From assembly GCA_002753515.1 (NCBI GenBank), contig PEAK01000022.1, positions 1 through 32,128 of the forward strand: a stretch of 32,128 bases of DNA, given 5' to 3'. Position 1 is the first letter of the stretch. Every line of letters starts with the position of its first letter. Of this stretch, positions 23,866 through 32,128 are shown piece by piece. The notes beneath the pieces are model-generated. The model was not told the origin of the DNA, did no database searches, and saw nothing but the letters and a program-made list of their open reading frames with translations. This DNA is from Magnetococcales bacterium (lineage in GTDB: Bacteria; Pseudomonadota; Magnetococcia; Magnetococcales; UBA8363). The translations under genes were made by a program, and so were the position numbers.

Positions 23866-25577
23866 GAATGTTCTCCATGCGTGCGGGTCAATCGAATGGA
23901 GCCTGGACCTGTCAAAAAGCCATCGAAGGAAGATTTGTGTCCCTTGAGTTTGGATTGGGCGTAGCCAAAAGCTTCCCGCAGGGTGATCCAGCCGACATGC
24001 TCGCCTTGGTTTTCCCCATGGTCAGGCTTTGGTTTGGCTCCGAGCAAACCTTGTATCAGTTCGTAGGTAAAGGCCCCCTGGCGGGCGGGATCGTTGAGGC
24101 CGGAGTCGGTGCGCAACGAGGCCACGGCCCACCCCTGGGTATCGGCAAATCCCTCTTTGGTTGGCATGGCGGCCAGTTTCTTCAATCGGGTGCCACACAT
24201 CCCCTGGCCGTGGAAGCAGGTATCCAGTACGACGACGATCTCACGATCAGGCAGGTTGGCGAGCATGTTTTTTAATTTGTACAGAGGAATGGTGGTATGC
24301 GGGTTGATCTGACGGCCATCGACCTGGAAGGGCAGGAGCAAACCATCGATGAACACGGGGGACTTTTCGCTGCCCCAGGGTGATCCCAGACCGGAGAAAT
24401 AAAACAACAACAGGGCATTGGGATTGGTTTTCCCCTTGTTTGCCAGCCATTCCAATCCTTGGTCGATGGCTTCCAGGGTGGCCTGTTCATCGGTGAGCAA
24501 TCGGGTGTGTTCGCTATCGGGCAGGAAGACTCCGCGCCGGGTCAGGAGCGTACTCATGTTGACGGCATCGCGGTCAGCATAATGACGCGCCTCGACATTT
24601 TGATAGCGGGCAATGCCCACGAACAGGGCATAGGCATCCTGGCGTTTTTTCCAAGGGTCCAGAACGGGTTGGGCTTGAATCTGGGCGTCGAGTTCCGCCG
24701 TGCGTTCGCCGATATTACCGCTTTTCGGCCACGCGGAATCGGGTAGTTCGAGTACCGGGGGTACTTCACCCTTGGGATCGATTTCGGCGATGAGCAATTG
24801 TTCCTTGGCTTTGACAAAGGTGCGTTCGTCGGGATATTCCTTGATCAAAAAATCGATGGTATTTTTAAGCGATACCAGATGTTTGCCGCTGCGAAAGTCC
24901 CGCCATAAATTTTCTACCAGGTAATTGGCGGCATCCTTCATCCACTCTTTGGGAAGGCTGCCCGGCAGGTGTTCCCGGCTCAACCAATCGTAGGCTTCCA
25001 GGTAGCGGGCCATACGTGCCAGGGACATGTATTTGGTATGGGCCAGGGCCATGTTGCCCGGATATTTTTTGAGCCCTTCAAACGCCAACAGATGGGACTC
25101 CTCGTCATCACCCATTTCAAAGCGCAGCCAAGCAAGATTGGCCTGGATCTTCATGCCCAGGCGATCATGGGGGGGGAAATCCTTGGTGGTTTTGTACAAG
25201 GTTTCCCAGGTGCTGCGGGCCTTGGGCAATTGTTTGTCCAGGTAGTAGGCCAACCCGAGGTTGTAGGCGATCGCGGGGTCGGAGTTACAAATATCGTAGG
25301 CGCGGCGCAGGGCGGCCAACGCCAGGGGGCGTTGTTTATCAAAGCGTTCCATCCCTTTGACGGCCATTTCCCGAGCCACGTTGCACAAGCCCGATTTTTC
25401 ATTCCCCCAGGCGCTGCTCCAGGCGGCCAGCGTCAGGATAAAGACGATTACCAGAAAATTGGCGCGGTATGTCGGGCAACCAAGGGGGTGGAAATGGGTC
25501 ATGGTTTCAGGAGTGATCGCCATTGTGGGTTGGAACGATGTCAATGTGTGGTCACCAGCATGCAAAAATTCAGCCAA
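23862..25577 (-). CDS. exported caspase-like (C14) protein with TPR-like region, catalytic His replaced
   Basis: The product, up to 571 residues, has a signal-like segment at about 39-57 (NFLVIVFILTLAAWSSAWG). The start may really be the ATG at 25523 or 25502, because the TTG at 25577 has no ribosome site. Residues about 60-250 are helical, with TPR-like features (SDPAIAYNLGLAYYLDKQLPKA). The caspase domain begins at YALFVGIARYQ (316-326). The histidine motif normally reads YFSGHG but here is YFSGLG, with Leu at 397. The cysteine motif LDTCFHGQG keeps C454. The dyad is therefore broken unless another histidine substitutes. It is likely a pseudo-protease or scaffold. The SUMF1 gene overlaps its stop, and dnaE ends 10 bases upstream. 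Confidence 0.87.
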   Translation of the reverse strand: MAEFLHAGDHTLTSFQPTMAITPETMTHFHPLGCPTYRANFLVIVFILTLAAWSSAWGNEKSGLCNVAREMAVKGMERFDKQRPLALAALRRAYDICNSDPAIAYNLGLAYYLDKQLPKARSTWETLYKTTKDFPPHDRLGMKIQANLAWLRFEMGDDEESHLLAFEGLKKYPGNMALAHTKYMSLARMARYLEAYDWLSREHLPGSLPKEWMKDAANYLVENLWRDFRSGKHLVSLKNTIDFLIKEYPDERTFVKAKEQLLIAEIDPKGEVPPVLELPDSAWPKSGNIGERTAELDAQIQAQPVLDPWKKRQDAYALFVGIARYQNVEARHYADRDAVNMSTLLTRRGVFLPDSEHTRLLTDEQATLEAIDQGLEWLANKGKTNPNALLLFYFSGLGSPWGSEKSPVFIDGLLLPFQVDGRQINPHTTIPLYKLKNMLANLPDREIVVVLDTCFHGQGMCGTRLKKLAAMPTKEGFADTQGWAVASLRTDSGLNDPARQGAFTYELIQGLLGAKPKPDHGENQGEHVGWITLREAFGYAQSKLKGHKSSFDGFLTGPGSIRLTRTHGEHS

Positions 25578-25586
25578 TCGTTATTA

Positions 25587-28500
25587 TTAACGTAGGTGCT
25601 GACTCAGTGCGGCTGAAAAACCGGCCTGACTCCGGGGCCAATTGTGTACAATGTCGGTTAACAGTTCTTCTTTCGGGATAATGTTGAATTCCTGGCCAAA
25701 GCGTGTGGTAACCACGGCGTCGGGCAATTCGATGGCGGTTACAATGCGACAATGGCCCCCGAAATGGTTTTTGAGCAGGCTGCCCAGCCGTTCCATGTTG
25801 GCATCGTTGACCCAGGAGAGGGGGAAACGCAGGCGCAATTCCCGGCAATGGCGTTGGCGATAGGCGTCCAGTGTGGCCACCTCTTCGGCGATGAGCTTGG
25901 GTTCCTCCTCTTCGGCGCTGATGCTCCCCGAAATGATCAGAATGGCATCGCTTTCCAGGGCATCGCGGCTGTTGGCATAGATATCGGCAAACACTACCAC
26001 TTCCAAATGTCCCTCGGGATCCTCCAGGGTGATGAACGCCATGCGATCCCCTTTGCGGGTCCGATGCAGCTTGCGTTCACTGATCACCCCGGCTACCCGG
26101 ACACTTCCTTGAATTTCCCGCTGTGTTTCCAGGCGTTCGCGCAGCTGGCCGCTTCCTTGGATGCCATATCCTTGTAATTCGTCATGATATTTATCCATGG
26201 GGTGCCCGGTCATGTAAAACCCCAAAGATTCTTTTTCGTACTGCAAGGCCAAGGCTTGGTCCAGGGGAACGACATCGGGGAGGGGCAGGGATTCGTCCTC
26301 CGTGTCAAACAAGCTTCTGAAACCCAAATCGCGATCATCGCGTTTTTTGCTGCCCCGGGTCAGAGCATCGGGAAGGGCGGCGAGCAGGGCGGCGCGATGG
26401 GGGGAAATGGCATCCAGGGCCCCTGATTTGATCAGACTTTCCATCATGCGCCGGTTGATGCCGGCATCTGCGGCGCGGTCACACAGTTGCAACAGGTCGC
26501 TGTAGGCCCCATGTTGTTCGCGATGACTCACAATCCTTTCAATGGCCGCCGCCCCGACGTTCTTGATCGCCAAAAGACCGTAGCGAATGCCATTGTTTTC
26601 GACGGTGAAGGTGGTGCTGGATTGATTGATATCCGGGGGATGCACAGCAATCTTCATCGCTTGGCATTCCCGGACGAACTGGGTCACCTTGTCGGTATTG
26701 AGAATATCGCAGGTCAAGGTTGCGGCCAAAAACTCCCTGGGATGATGAGCTTTGAGCCAGGCGGTTTGATAGGAAACCAGGGCGTAGGCGGCCGAGTGGG
26801 ACTTGTTGAAACCGTATCCGGCGAATTTTTCCATGAGATCAAAAATATGTTCCGCTTTTTTCGGATCGATCCTGTTGGCTTCGGCCCCTTTGAGAAAGAT
26901 ATCCTTTTGTGAGCGCATCTCCTCTTTCTTTTTTTTGCCCATGGCACGCCGCAACAGGTCGGCGGTTCCAAGGGAATAGCCGGCCAATACCTGGGAAATT
27001 TTCATCACCTGTTCCTGGTAGAGGATGACGCCGTAGGTTTCCTTGAGAATGGGTTCCAATTCCGGCAGGGGGTAGATGACGGGAATGCGCCCATGTTTGC
27101 GCTGGATGAAATCGTCCACCATGCCCGAACCCAACGGCCCGGGTCGGTAGAGAGCCACCAGGGCGACAATATCCTCGAAGGTGTCCGGGCTCAATTTTTT
27201 CAATATTTCCCGCATGCCCGACGATTCCAGCTGGAAAACGCCACGGGTATGCCCCTCCTGCAACAAGCGGAAGGTTAGTTTATCCTCCATGGTGATGTGG
27301 CGTATATCGATGGGGGGGAGTTGTTCTTTGGCGCGGGTGGCATTGACCATTTTCAACGCCGTATCGATGACCGTCAGGGTTTTCAGTCCGAGGAAGTCAA
27401 ATTTGACCAATCCCGCCTTTTCCACATCGGACATGTTGAACTGGGTGACCGGAATGTTGGAACGGGGATCGCGGTACAGGGGGACCATGTCGGTCAAGGG
27501 ACCGTTGGCCAGGACGACCCCGGCGGCGTGGGTACCGGCGGAACGGGGCAATCCTTCAAGTTCCAGGGCCAGTTCCAGGAGATCCTTGACCGTGGCATCC
27601 TCGCGCATCATGGTGGCGAGGCGTTCTTCCTGGGCGATGGCATCTTTGAGGGTGATACCCAGGGCGAACGGGATCAGCTTGGCGATCCTGTCGACCTGAT
27701 TGTAGGGGATTTCCAGGACGCGACCCACGTCGCGAATGACCGCCCGTGCCTGCAACGTACCAAAGGTGATGATCTGCGCCATGCGATCCCGTCCATAGCG
27801 CTGCTGTACGTAACCGATGACCTTCTCCCGTTTGTCCATGCAAAAATCGACGTCGAAGTCGGGCATGGAGACCCGCTCGGGATTGAGAAAGCGTTCAAAC
27901 AACAGGTGGTAACGGATGGGATCGAGGTCGGTGATGTCGAGGGCCCAGGCGACCAGGGAACCCGCACCGGAACCACGTCCGGGTCCCACGGGTATGTCGT
28001 TGTTTTTCGCCCAGCGGATGAAATCGGAAACGATCAAGAAATAACCCGGGAACCCCATTTGCAGGATGACATCGAGTTCGAATTCCAGGCGTTGTTGGTA
28101 GTGTGCCGTGGTTGCCCCGTGTTCTTCCGGGGGGATCCTGGGCCATACTTCCTCTTTCAGGCGTTTTTCCAGGCCTTGGGCCGCCAGGTGTCTGAGCCAG
28201 GAGGAGAGGTCTTCCCCTTCGGGGGGGTGGAAATCGGGTAGTACGGTGTGGCCCAACTCCAGTTGCACGCTGCAACGCTTGGCGATGTGCAGGGTATTGG
28301 CCAATGCTTCGGGAAGGTCGGCAAAGGTGGTGTTCATTTCCGCCGGGCTGGCAAAGTGATACCGCTCATTCAAACGGGGGCGGTTTTCCTGATATAGCGT
28401 CATGCCCAAGCCGACACAACACAGGGCATCGTGGGCCCGTTGTCCCGAGGGGTCGAGAAAATGACAATCGTTGGTTGCGACGATGGGCAGGTTCAGCGTC

Positions 28501-29111
28501 ATGGCCAGGGACAGGGTATCCTGTACTAGTGTTTCTTCATTTTCCAAGCCATGGCGTTGCAATTCCAGATAAAATCCAGGAGCTTCATCGGCGGCGCCGG
28601 CAAACATTTTTTGATAGCGCAGGGCGGCTTCCCGGGCTTCCCCGTAAAGCCCCGCAGTCAGCAAACGACCGACCTCACCCTGCGATCCAGCGGAGAGACC
28701 GATCAAACCGGCACTGTAGCGTTGCAATAATTCCAGATCGATGCGTGGCTTGTCATGGCTCCCCTCCAGGTGGCCAATAGAGATCAGGGCGAGTAAATTT
28801 TTCCAACCTTGCTTGTTCTTACATAATAAAATCAACTGATTGCGAATTTCCAGGTCGGGGCGTACCGATGTATCCCTGTGGTTGGCCACCAGATAGACCT
28901 GGGCTCCCAGGATGGGTTTGATCCCCGCTTTGAGGCAGGCTGAATAGAACTGGATGGCAGCAAACAGGTTGCCCTGGTCGGTGAGGGCGAGTGCCGGCAT
29001 GTCGAATTCGATGGCGCGTTGGATCAATGCGTCGATGCGCAGGGTGGCGGCAAGCAACGAATAACCGGAATGGACGTGCAGATGGACAAAGGGGCTGGGT
29101 GGGGGCGACAT
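25587..29111 (-). CDS. dnaE: DNA polymerase III alpha subunit
   Basis: DnaE is the replicative polymerase. The 1174-residue length is normal for DnaE1. It begins with the PHP domain (FVHLHVHSGYSLL, residues 8-20). The palm shows GPGRGSGAGSLVAW (377-390) and the catalytic PDFDVDF (417-423). KFDFLGLKTL carries the next conserved acid, and FNKSHSAAYALVSYQTAW and the helix-hairpin-helix region follow. An OB-fold (SVRVAGVISERKLHRTRKGDRMAFITLED) lies near the C-terminus. The first residues are MSPPPSPFVHLHVHS, so the start at 29111 fits homology. The caspase-like gene begins shortly after its stop and might share its transcript. Confidence 0.97.
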   Translation of the reverse strand: MSPPPSPFVHLHVHSGYSLLAATLRIDALIQRAIEFDMPALALTDQGNLFAAIQFYSACLKAGIKPILGAQVYLVANHRDTSVRPDLEIRNQLILLCKNKQGWKNLLALISIGHLEGSHDKPRIDLELLQRYSAGLIGLSAGSQGEVGRLLTAGLYGEAREAALRYQKMFAGAADEAPGFYLELQRHGLENEETLVQDTLSLAMTLNLPIVATNDCHFLDPSGQRAHDALCCVGLGMTLYQENRPRLNERYHFASPAEMNTTFADLPEALANTLHIAKRCSVQLELGHTVLPDFHPPEGEDLSSWLRHLAAQGLEKRLKEEVWPRIPPEEHGATTAHYQQRLEFELDVILQMGFPGYFLIVSDFIRWAKNNDIPVGPGRGSGAGSLVAWALDITDLDPIRYHLLFERFLNPERVSMPDFDVDFCMDKREKVIGYVQQRYGRDRMAQIITFGTLQARAVIRDVGRVLEIPYNQVDRIAKLIPFALGITLKDAIAQEERLATMMREDATVKDLLELALELEGLPRSAGTHAAGVVLANGPLTDMVPLYRDPRSNIPVTQFNMSDVEKAGLVKFDFLGLKTLTVIDTALKMVNATRAKEQLPPIDIRHITMEDKLTFRLLQEGHTRGVFQLESSGMREILKKLSPDTFEDIVALVALYRPGPLGSGMVDDFIQRKHGRIPVIYPLPELEPILKETYGVILYQEQVMKISQVLAGYSLGTADLLRRAMGKKKKEEMRSQKDIFLKGAEANRIDPKKAEHIFDLMEKFAGYGFNKSHSAAYALVSYQTAWLKAHHPREFLAATLTCDILNTDKVTQFVRECQAMKIAVHPPDINQSSTTFTVENNGIRYGLLAIKNVGAAAIERIVSHREQHGAYSDLLQLCDRAADAGINRRMMESLIKSGALDAISPHRAALLAALPDALTRGSKKRDDRDLGFRSLFDTEDESLPLPDVVPLDQALALQYEKESLGFYMTGHPMDKYHDELQGYGIQGSGQLRERLETQREIQGSVRVAGVISERKLHRTRKGDRMAFITLEDPEGHLEVVVFADIYANSRDALESDAILIISGSISAEEEEPKLIAEEVATLDAYRQRHCRELRLRFPLSWVNDANMERLGSLLKNHFGGHCRIVTAIELPDAVVTTRFGQEFNIIPKEELLTDIVHNWPRSQAGFSAALSQHLR

Positions 29112-29120
29112 CGGCGATAG

Positions 29121-29351
29121 CTAAACGTGAGTTTTCCTAGTCATAGGGTTAAGATTTCCCGTAACTTCAGGCAACTCCAGTTTAATGGCTGTGCCGGGAT
29201 TAAGCAATACCCGGTGAATCAGCACTCCTGCCGTAGCCGTGATGGCTCGCGATGATGAGATCCTGCCCTTGAACCTGAATCCGGCAGTTGGCCGTTCCAG
29301 GAAGGGCGAAAGCTGGCATTTGAAGAGTTCAACCACCGAGAAATTTCTCAA
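29121..29351 (-). CDS. doubtful small ORF upstream of dnaE
   Basis: A 76-codon minus-strand frame starts at a TTG with no visible ribosome site and ends 10 bases before dnaE. Its second half (AGVLIHRVLLNPGTAIKLELPEV) is protein-like and has a PilZ-like flavour, but key PilZ residues cannot be confirmed. It might be a relic. The remaining 29352-29525 has no gene that I can support. Confidence 0.2.
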   Translation of the reverse strand: MRNFSVVELFKCQLSPFLERPTAGFRFKGRISSSRAITATAGVLIHRVLLNPGTAIKLELPEVTGNLNPMTRKTHV

Positions 29352-29525
29352 AAACCTTACTCAAAATCATTGGCCAACGAGTTCCCTGATCCAACTACTC
29401 CGCAGACTCTTTGATTTGCCGGAAGTACACGACCAAACCGGATAAAACCTATTGTACTTGAAATCTTTTTGCATGAGAGCTTGTGATGGTAAAAAGTTAT
29501 TTCTACACAATCAATTACAGATAGA

Positions 29526-32128
29526 CTAAAACACATGCGGTTGATGGAGGCCATCTTGGAAATTCGCGACCATGGTAACCTCCCCCCCCCAATCGTCAGC
29601 CTGTTCCGCTGCTGGGGTTCCCTCCACGCCATCATCGTTGCGTCGAAATGCCATAAGCTTGGTTTGCGAATCGACCGGGCCAAGGAAATCCCAGGGCTCC
29701 GCATCAAGATTCACCGCATGAAAAGAATCACTTCCGGTTGGAAAGTACGAGGCAGGCAAACCAAGATTCGTCTCCAATGGAAGGAAATCTTGTAAAACCT
29801 CGGCCATGGTAATCCCACCACCGGTATGGAAGGAAATATTCTCCCGGGCTTCCCTATCGGGATGGAAACCGTCAAACAGGCCCCCCGAGGACAATGTCGA
29901 GGCCTCATCCACGGGATCCCCTTCATCCCTCCCCAATAGGGATGTAGCTCGCGCCCCTTCCCCGGGTCGATAGAGGAGGGCCACTTCCGCCAAATGCCCT
30001 GAGGTTTCGTCCCCCAGGGCGTAATAACCATCGGAGAGGACTTGATTGTCGCCATGCCAGGATCCGTTGGGAGTGGTATCGAGAGATAAGGAAACAATCC
30101 CCTTCTGCGCCAGGGTGGACAGTTCGTCGGGGTTGGAAAAACCATCCTGGTTACGATCCAGCCAAATCATGAGCTCTTTGTAGATCGCATCATGGGAATT
30201 GATGAGGTGATCCCTGTTGCTGTCGAATCGGGCCAAAGCCTCCATTCCGGAATGAAGTCCATCGAACATGCGCTCCGAAAATAATTCTGTGGCATCATCG
30301 ATTTTTCCATTGTGATTGCGGTCCAGAGCCAGCAGAGCATCTTCCGCTCCCACCCAACCCGTGGGTTGAGGTGTTCCGCTAAGTCCCATGTCGAAGGTGG
30401 CCCCTTTGGCAGCATCCACCAGTTCGATACCATCCCCCTTCAAGTCCAACACCACCGGATCCAGGGAGGTGGCAATTCGCGCATCGACCAACAGGGAGAC
30501 ATCGCCCTGAACATAGTGGTTATAGACTTGGCCATCGATCGTGGTGGCATTGGCAGTATAGCTCCAGCCGGTACCGATATGAACCGTATCGCTGGCATCA
30601 CCCATGATGCGCAGAGCGCCACCACCATTGATGATCTCACTGATGTAAGGCTGCGAAAGTCTTAGAACATTAGCGCCAGTGCCTGCTTGCAAATCGATAA
30701 TTTCCAGATTTGTCAGGTGATAAGGGGCTATGGTGGTCAAGTCGATGCTGGCGGTGTTGACCCGAAGGGTATCGATGCCCACCCCACCATCAATCATGTT
30801 AAAGTTCGTGTTGTTGACGACAAAAACATCATCCCCTGTTTCCCCGAAAAGAAGATCGGTGCCTTCTGCCGTCAAGGAGTCGTTGCCATCGCCACCCAGC
30901 ATGACATCCTGTCCGGTTGTCCCTGTGAGGTTGTCATCCGTTGTATTTCCCTGATGGGTTACCGACCGAGCCGTCAGTGTCATCCCAGTGGAAGAAAAGG
31001 TGGGATCCAAAACCACGCCATTTCCCACATTCAAACCCAGGATATGATCAATAGCACCTGTGGCAACCGTGTAACTCATTACCACAAAACTGGTCCCAGC
31101 CGTTGGGATAAAGCTATTGATCACGTTGATCTGGATTGTTCCATCCAATGCGATGTTTCCGGAAATGGCAAGCTTGTCATATCCGCTGCCCACGGTCGTT
31201 CCACCTAAATCCAGGTTTATTGTGGAAGTAGATCCGAAACTCAACGTTGATCCGGTATGGTTGATGGTCAATATACCCGCTTGACTTGCAGTTCCCGGTT
31301 GGATGACACCATTTTGCTCGGAACCTCCCGTGTTGGAAATGGTCAGGGTACCCGAACCTTGGAGAATATTTGCAGCCTGCAAGGTCAGATCATTACCCCC
31401 CCCCGGGATGGACAAGGTATAGCCATTGGATAGGGTTATGGTACCGCTACTGGTGATCGTACCATTAATAGCCAAATCGTCCAGGTTCACGTTGATGACA
31501 CCGGAGTTTATGACACTGCCGTTGATGGTGTCGCTGCCGCTGGCATTCCCTCCCACAGTGATGGTCCCCGTATTGGTCAAGGTCTTACCGGTTCCCATGG
31601 TCAGGGTGGCATTGTAGGAAATACTGTCAGAGGATAATGTCAACGTACCGGCGTTGTTCAGACCGGCGGTAAACGTTTGCGTGGAATGGCCGTAAGAAGA
31701 GGTGCCGTCAATGAACAGGTTGGACCCGGTTGCATTATCGAAGGCAACATTGAATACATCGTCAGCACTTCGCAAATACAAGGTTCCCTGATTGATGAAA
31801 GAACCCGTCCCATTCACCGTTACCGCGCCACCAAATTTAAGGGTCGCCGTATTGGTTGCCAGATGGGTGTAACCACTGCCAATGTCCAAAATTTGCGTCC
31901 CGGTGAGATCGACCACACCTGCACCGATCAAAGCCGTCCCGGTGCCGAAGCGGCTGGTTCCACCAGAAATGGTCACGGTTCGGCCCGTGCTGACGTTGAG
32001 GGTACCACCAACCGTGTTGAACAAAGTGCCGTTGTTGATGGCCAGATCATCCAATGCAACGCTGATGGTTCCGGTATTGGTGACATTACCGTTAATCGTA
32101 TTCAAACCACTGGTGTTGCCACCCAGGG
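29526..32128 (-). CDS. large RTX-type adhesin, C-terminal part (runs off the window)
   Basis: The frame is open to the right edge, so the N-terminus is missing; residue numbers count from the codon at 32105. Residues 1-300 are threonine/asparagine/glycine-rich beta-helix repeats, with a unit recurring at about 6-27 and 196-217 (TGTISVALDDLAINNGTL versus SGVINVNLDDLAINGTI). RTX calcium motifs follow (GGDGNDSLT at 404-412, GETGDDVF at 421-428). Then comes a FrpA/C-like domain (DPVVLDLKGDGIEL, TGWVGAEDALLALDRNHNG, 549-600). Three EF-hand-like loops, DRNHNGKIDD (595), DSNRDHLIN (628) and DRNQDGFSN (650), imply calcium-dependent folding. Such proteins leave by type I secretion. No transporter genes are in view. 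The last 150 residues are not recognised. Confidence 0.85.
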   Translation of the reverse strand, partial: LGGNTSGLNTINGNVTNTGTISVALDDLAINNGTLFNTVGGTLNVSTGRTVTISGGTSRFGTGTALIGAGVVDLTGTQILDIGSGYTHLATNTATLKFGGAVTVNGTGSFINQGTLYLRSADDVFNVAFDNATGSNLFIDGTSSYGHSTQTFTAGLNNAGTLTLSSDSISYNATLTMGTGKTLTNTGTITVGGNASGSDTINGSVINSGVINVNLDDLAINGTITSSGTITLSNGYTLSIPGGGNDLTLQAANILQGSGTLTISNTGGSEQNGVIQPGTASQAGILTINHTGSTLSFGSTSTINLDLGGTTVGSGYDKLAISGNIALDGTIQINVINSFIPTAGTSFVVMSYTVATGAIDHILGLNVGNGVVLDPTFSSTGMTLTARSVTHQGNTTDDNLTGTTGQDVMLGGDGNDSLTAEGTDLLFGETGDDVFVVNNTNFNMIDGGVGIDTLRVNTASIDLTTIAPYHLTNLEIIDLQAGTGANVLRLSQPYISEIINGGGALRIMGDASDTVHIGTGWSYTANATTIDGQVYNHYVQGDVSLLVDARIATSLDPVVLDLKGDGIELVDAAKGATFDMGLSGTPQPTGWVGAEDALLALDRNHNGKIDDATELFSERMFDGLHSGMEALARFDSNRDHLINSHDAIYKELMIWLDRNQDGFSNPDELSTLAQKGIVSLSLDTTPNGSWHGDNQVLSDGYYALGDETSGHLAEVALLYRPGEGARATSLLGRDEGDPVDEASTLSSGGLFDGFHPDREARENISFHTGGGITMAEVLQDFLPLETNLGLPASYFPTGSDSFHAVNLDAEPWDFLGPVDSQTKLMAFRRNDDGVEGTPAAEQADDWGGEVTMVANFQDGLHQPHVF

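Noticed and set aside
27297-28241. 314-codon plus-strand frame opposite dnaE
   Set aside because: It is a shadow of the polymerase gene with no domain of its own.

Overview
The window looks like a chromosomal segment of a Gram-negative proteobacterium. The evidence is an lptE-type outer-membrane lipoprotein, mpl and ampD for murein recycling, an hrcA-grpE-dnaK-dnaJ heat-shock cluster followed by dapB, an AlgH/YqgE protein, and a large calcium-binding RTX-type surface protein. Magnetococcia or another deep-branching lineage is a guess from the mixture of gene families; no lineage marker is present.

Left end (1-4300): an accessory region with phage character. It holds a RadD-like SF2 helicase whose conserved N-terminus has no normal start codon, a small ORF that seems frameshifted, and about 250 bp packed with perfect hairpins. 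On the minus strand lie a phage small-terminase-like gene and a small companion gene. No large terminase, capsid or integrase is visible, so this is a remnant. It ends next to tRNA-Val(CAC).

Housekeeping block (4360-10270, mostly plus strand): tRNA-Val (minus), family 4 uracil-DNA glycosylase, lptE, tRNA-Glu(TTC), a NifU C-terminal-domain protein, ampD, mpl, algH/yqgE, rsgA, tRNA-Arg(ACG). tRNA-Val and tRNA-Arg point outward and are followed by the same 55-bp trailer, a terminator plus a paired AGTACCCA motif.

Second accessory patch (10283-12616): a decayed minus-strand gene that still has a good promoter and ribosome site, GC-rich palindromic repeats, a pair of small membrane proteins, and a broken tail of a DUF4351/Rpn-type nuclease gene.

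Stress and lysine block (12617-20196): a coiled-coil protein, hrcA, grpE, dnaK, dnaJ, a zf-TFIIB zinc protein, dapB and a small acidic protein. A sigma-32-like promoter lies before dnaK and no CIRCE operator was found.

Third accessory patch (20200-22960): one full-length DUF4351/Rpn-type nuclease gene on the minus strand. A 231-bp duplication of its 5' end lies 1253 bp away, another broken tail lies upstream, and a MITE-like inverted-repeat element with a possible TTAT target duplication follows.

Right end (22963-32128, minus strand): dnaE (DNA polymerase III alpha), then a caspase-like protein lacking the catalytic histidine that overlaps an SUMF1-domain protein by 4 bp. A large adhesin with beta-helix repeats, RTX motifs and EF-hand-like loops runs off the right edge. 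The caspase-like/SUMF1 pair and the DUF4351 gene with its debris are the best candidates for something not yet described.
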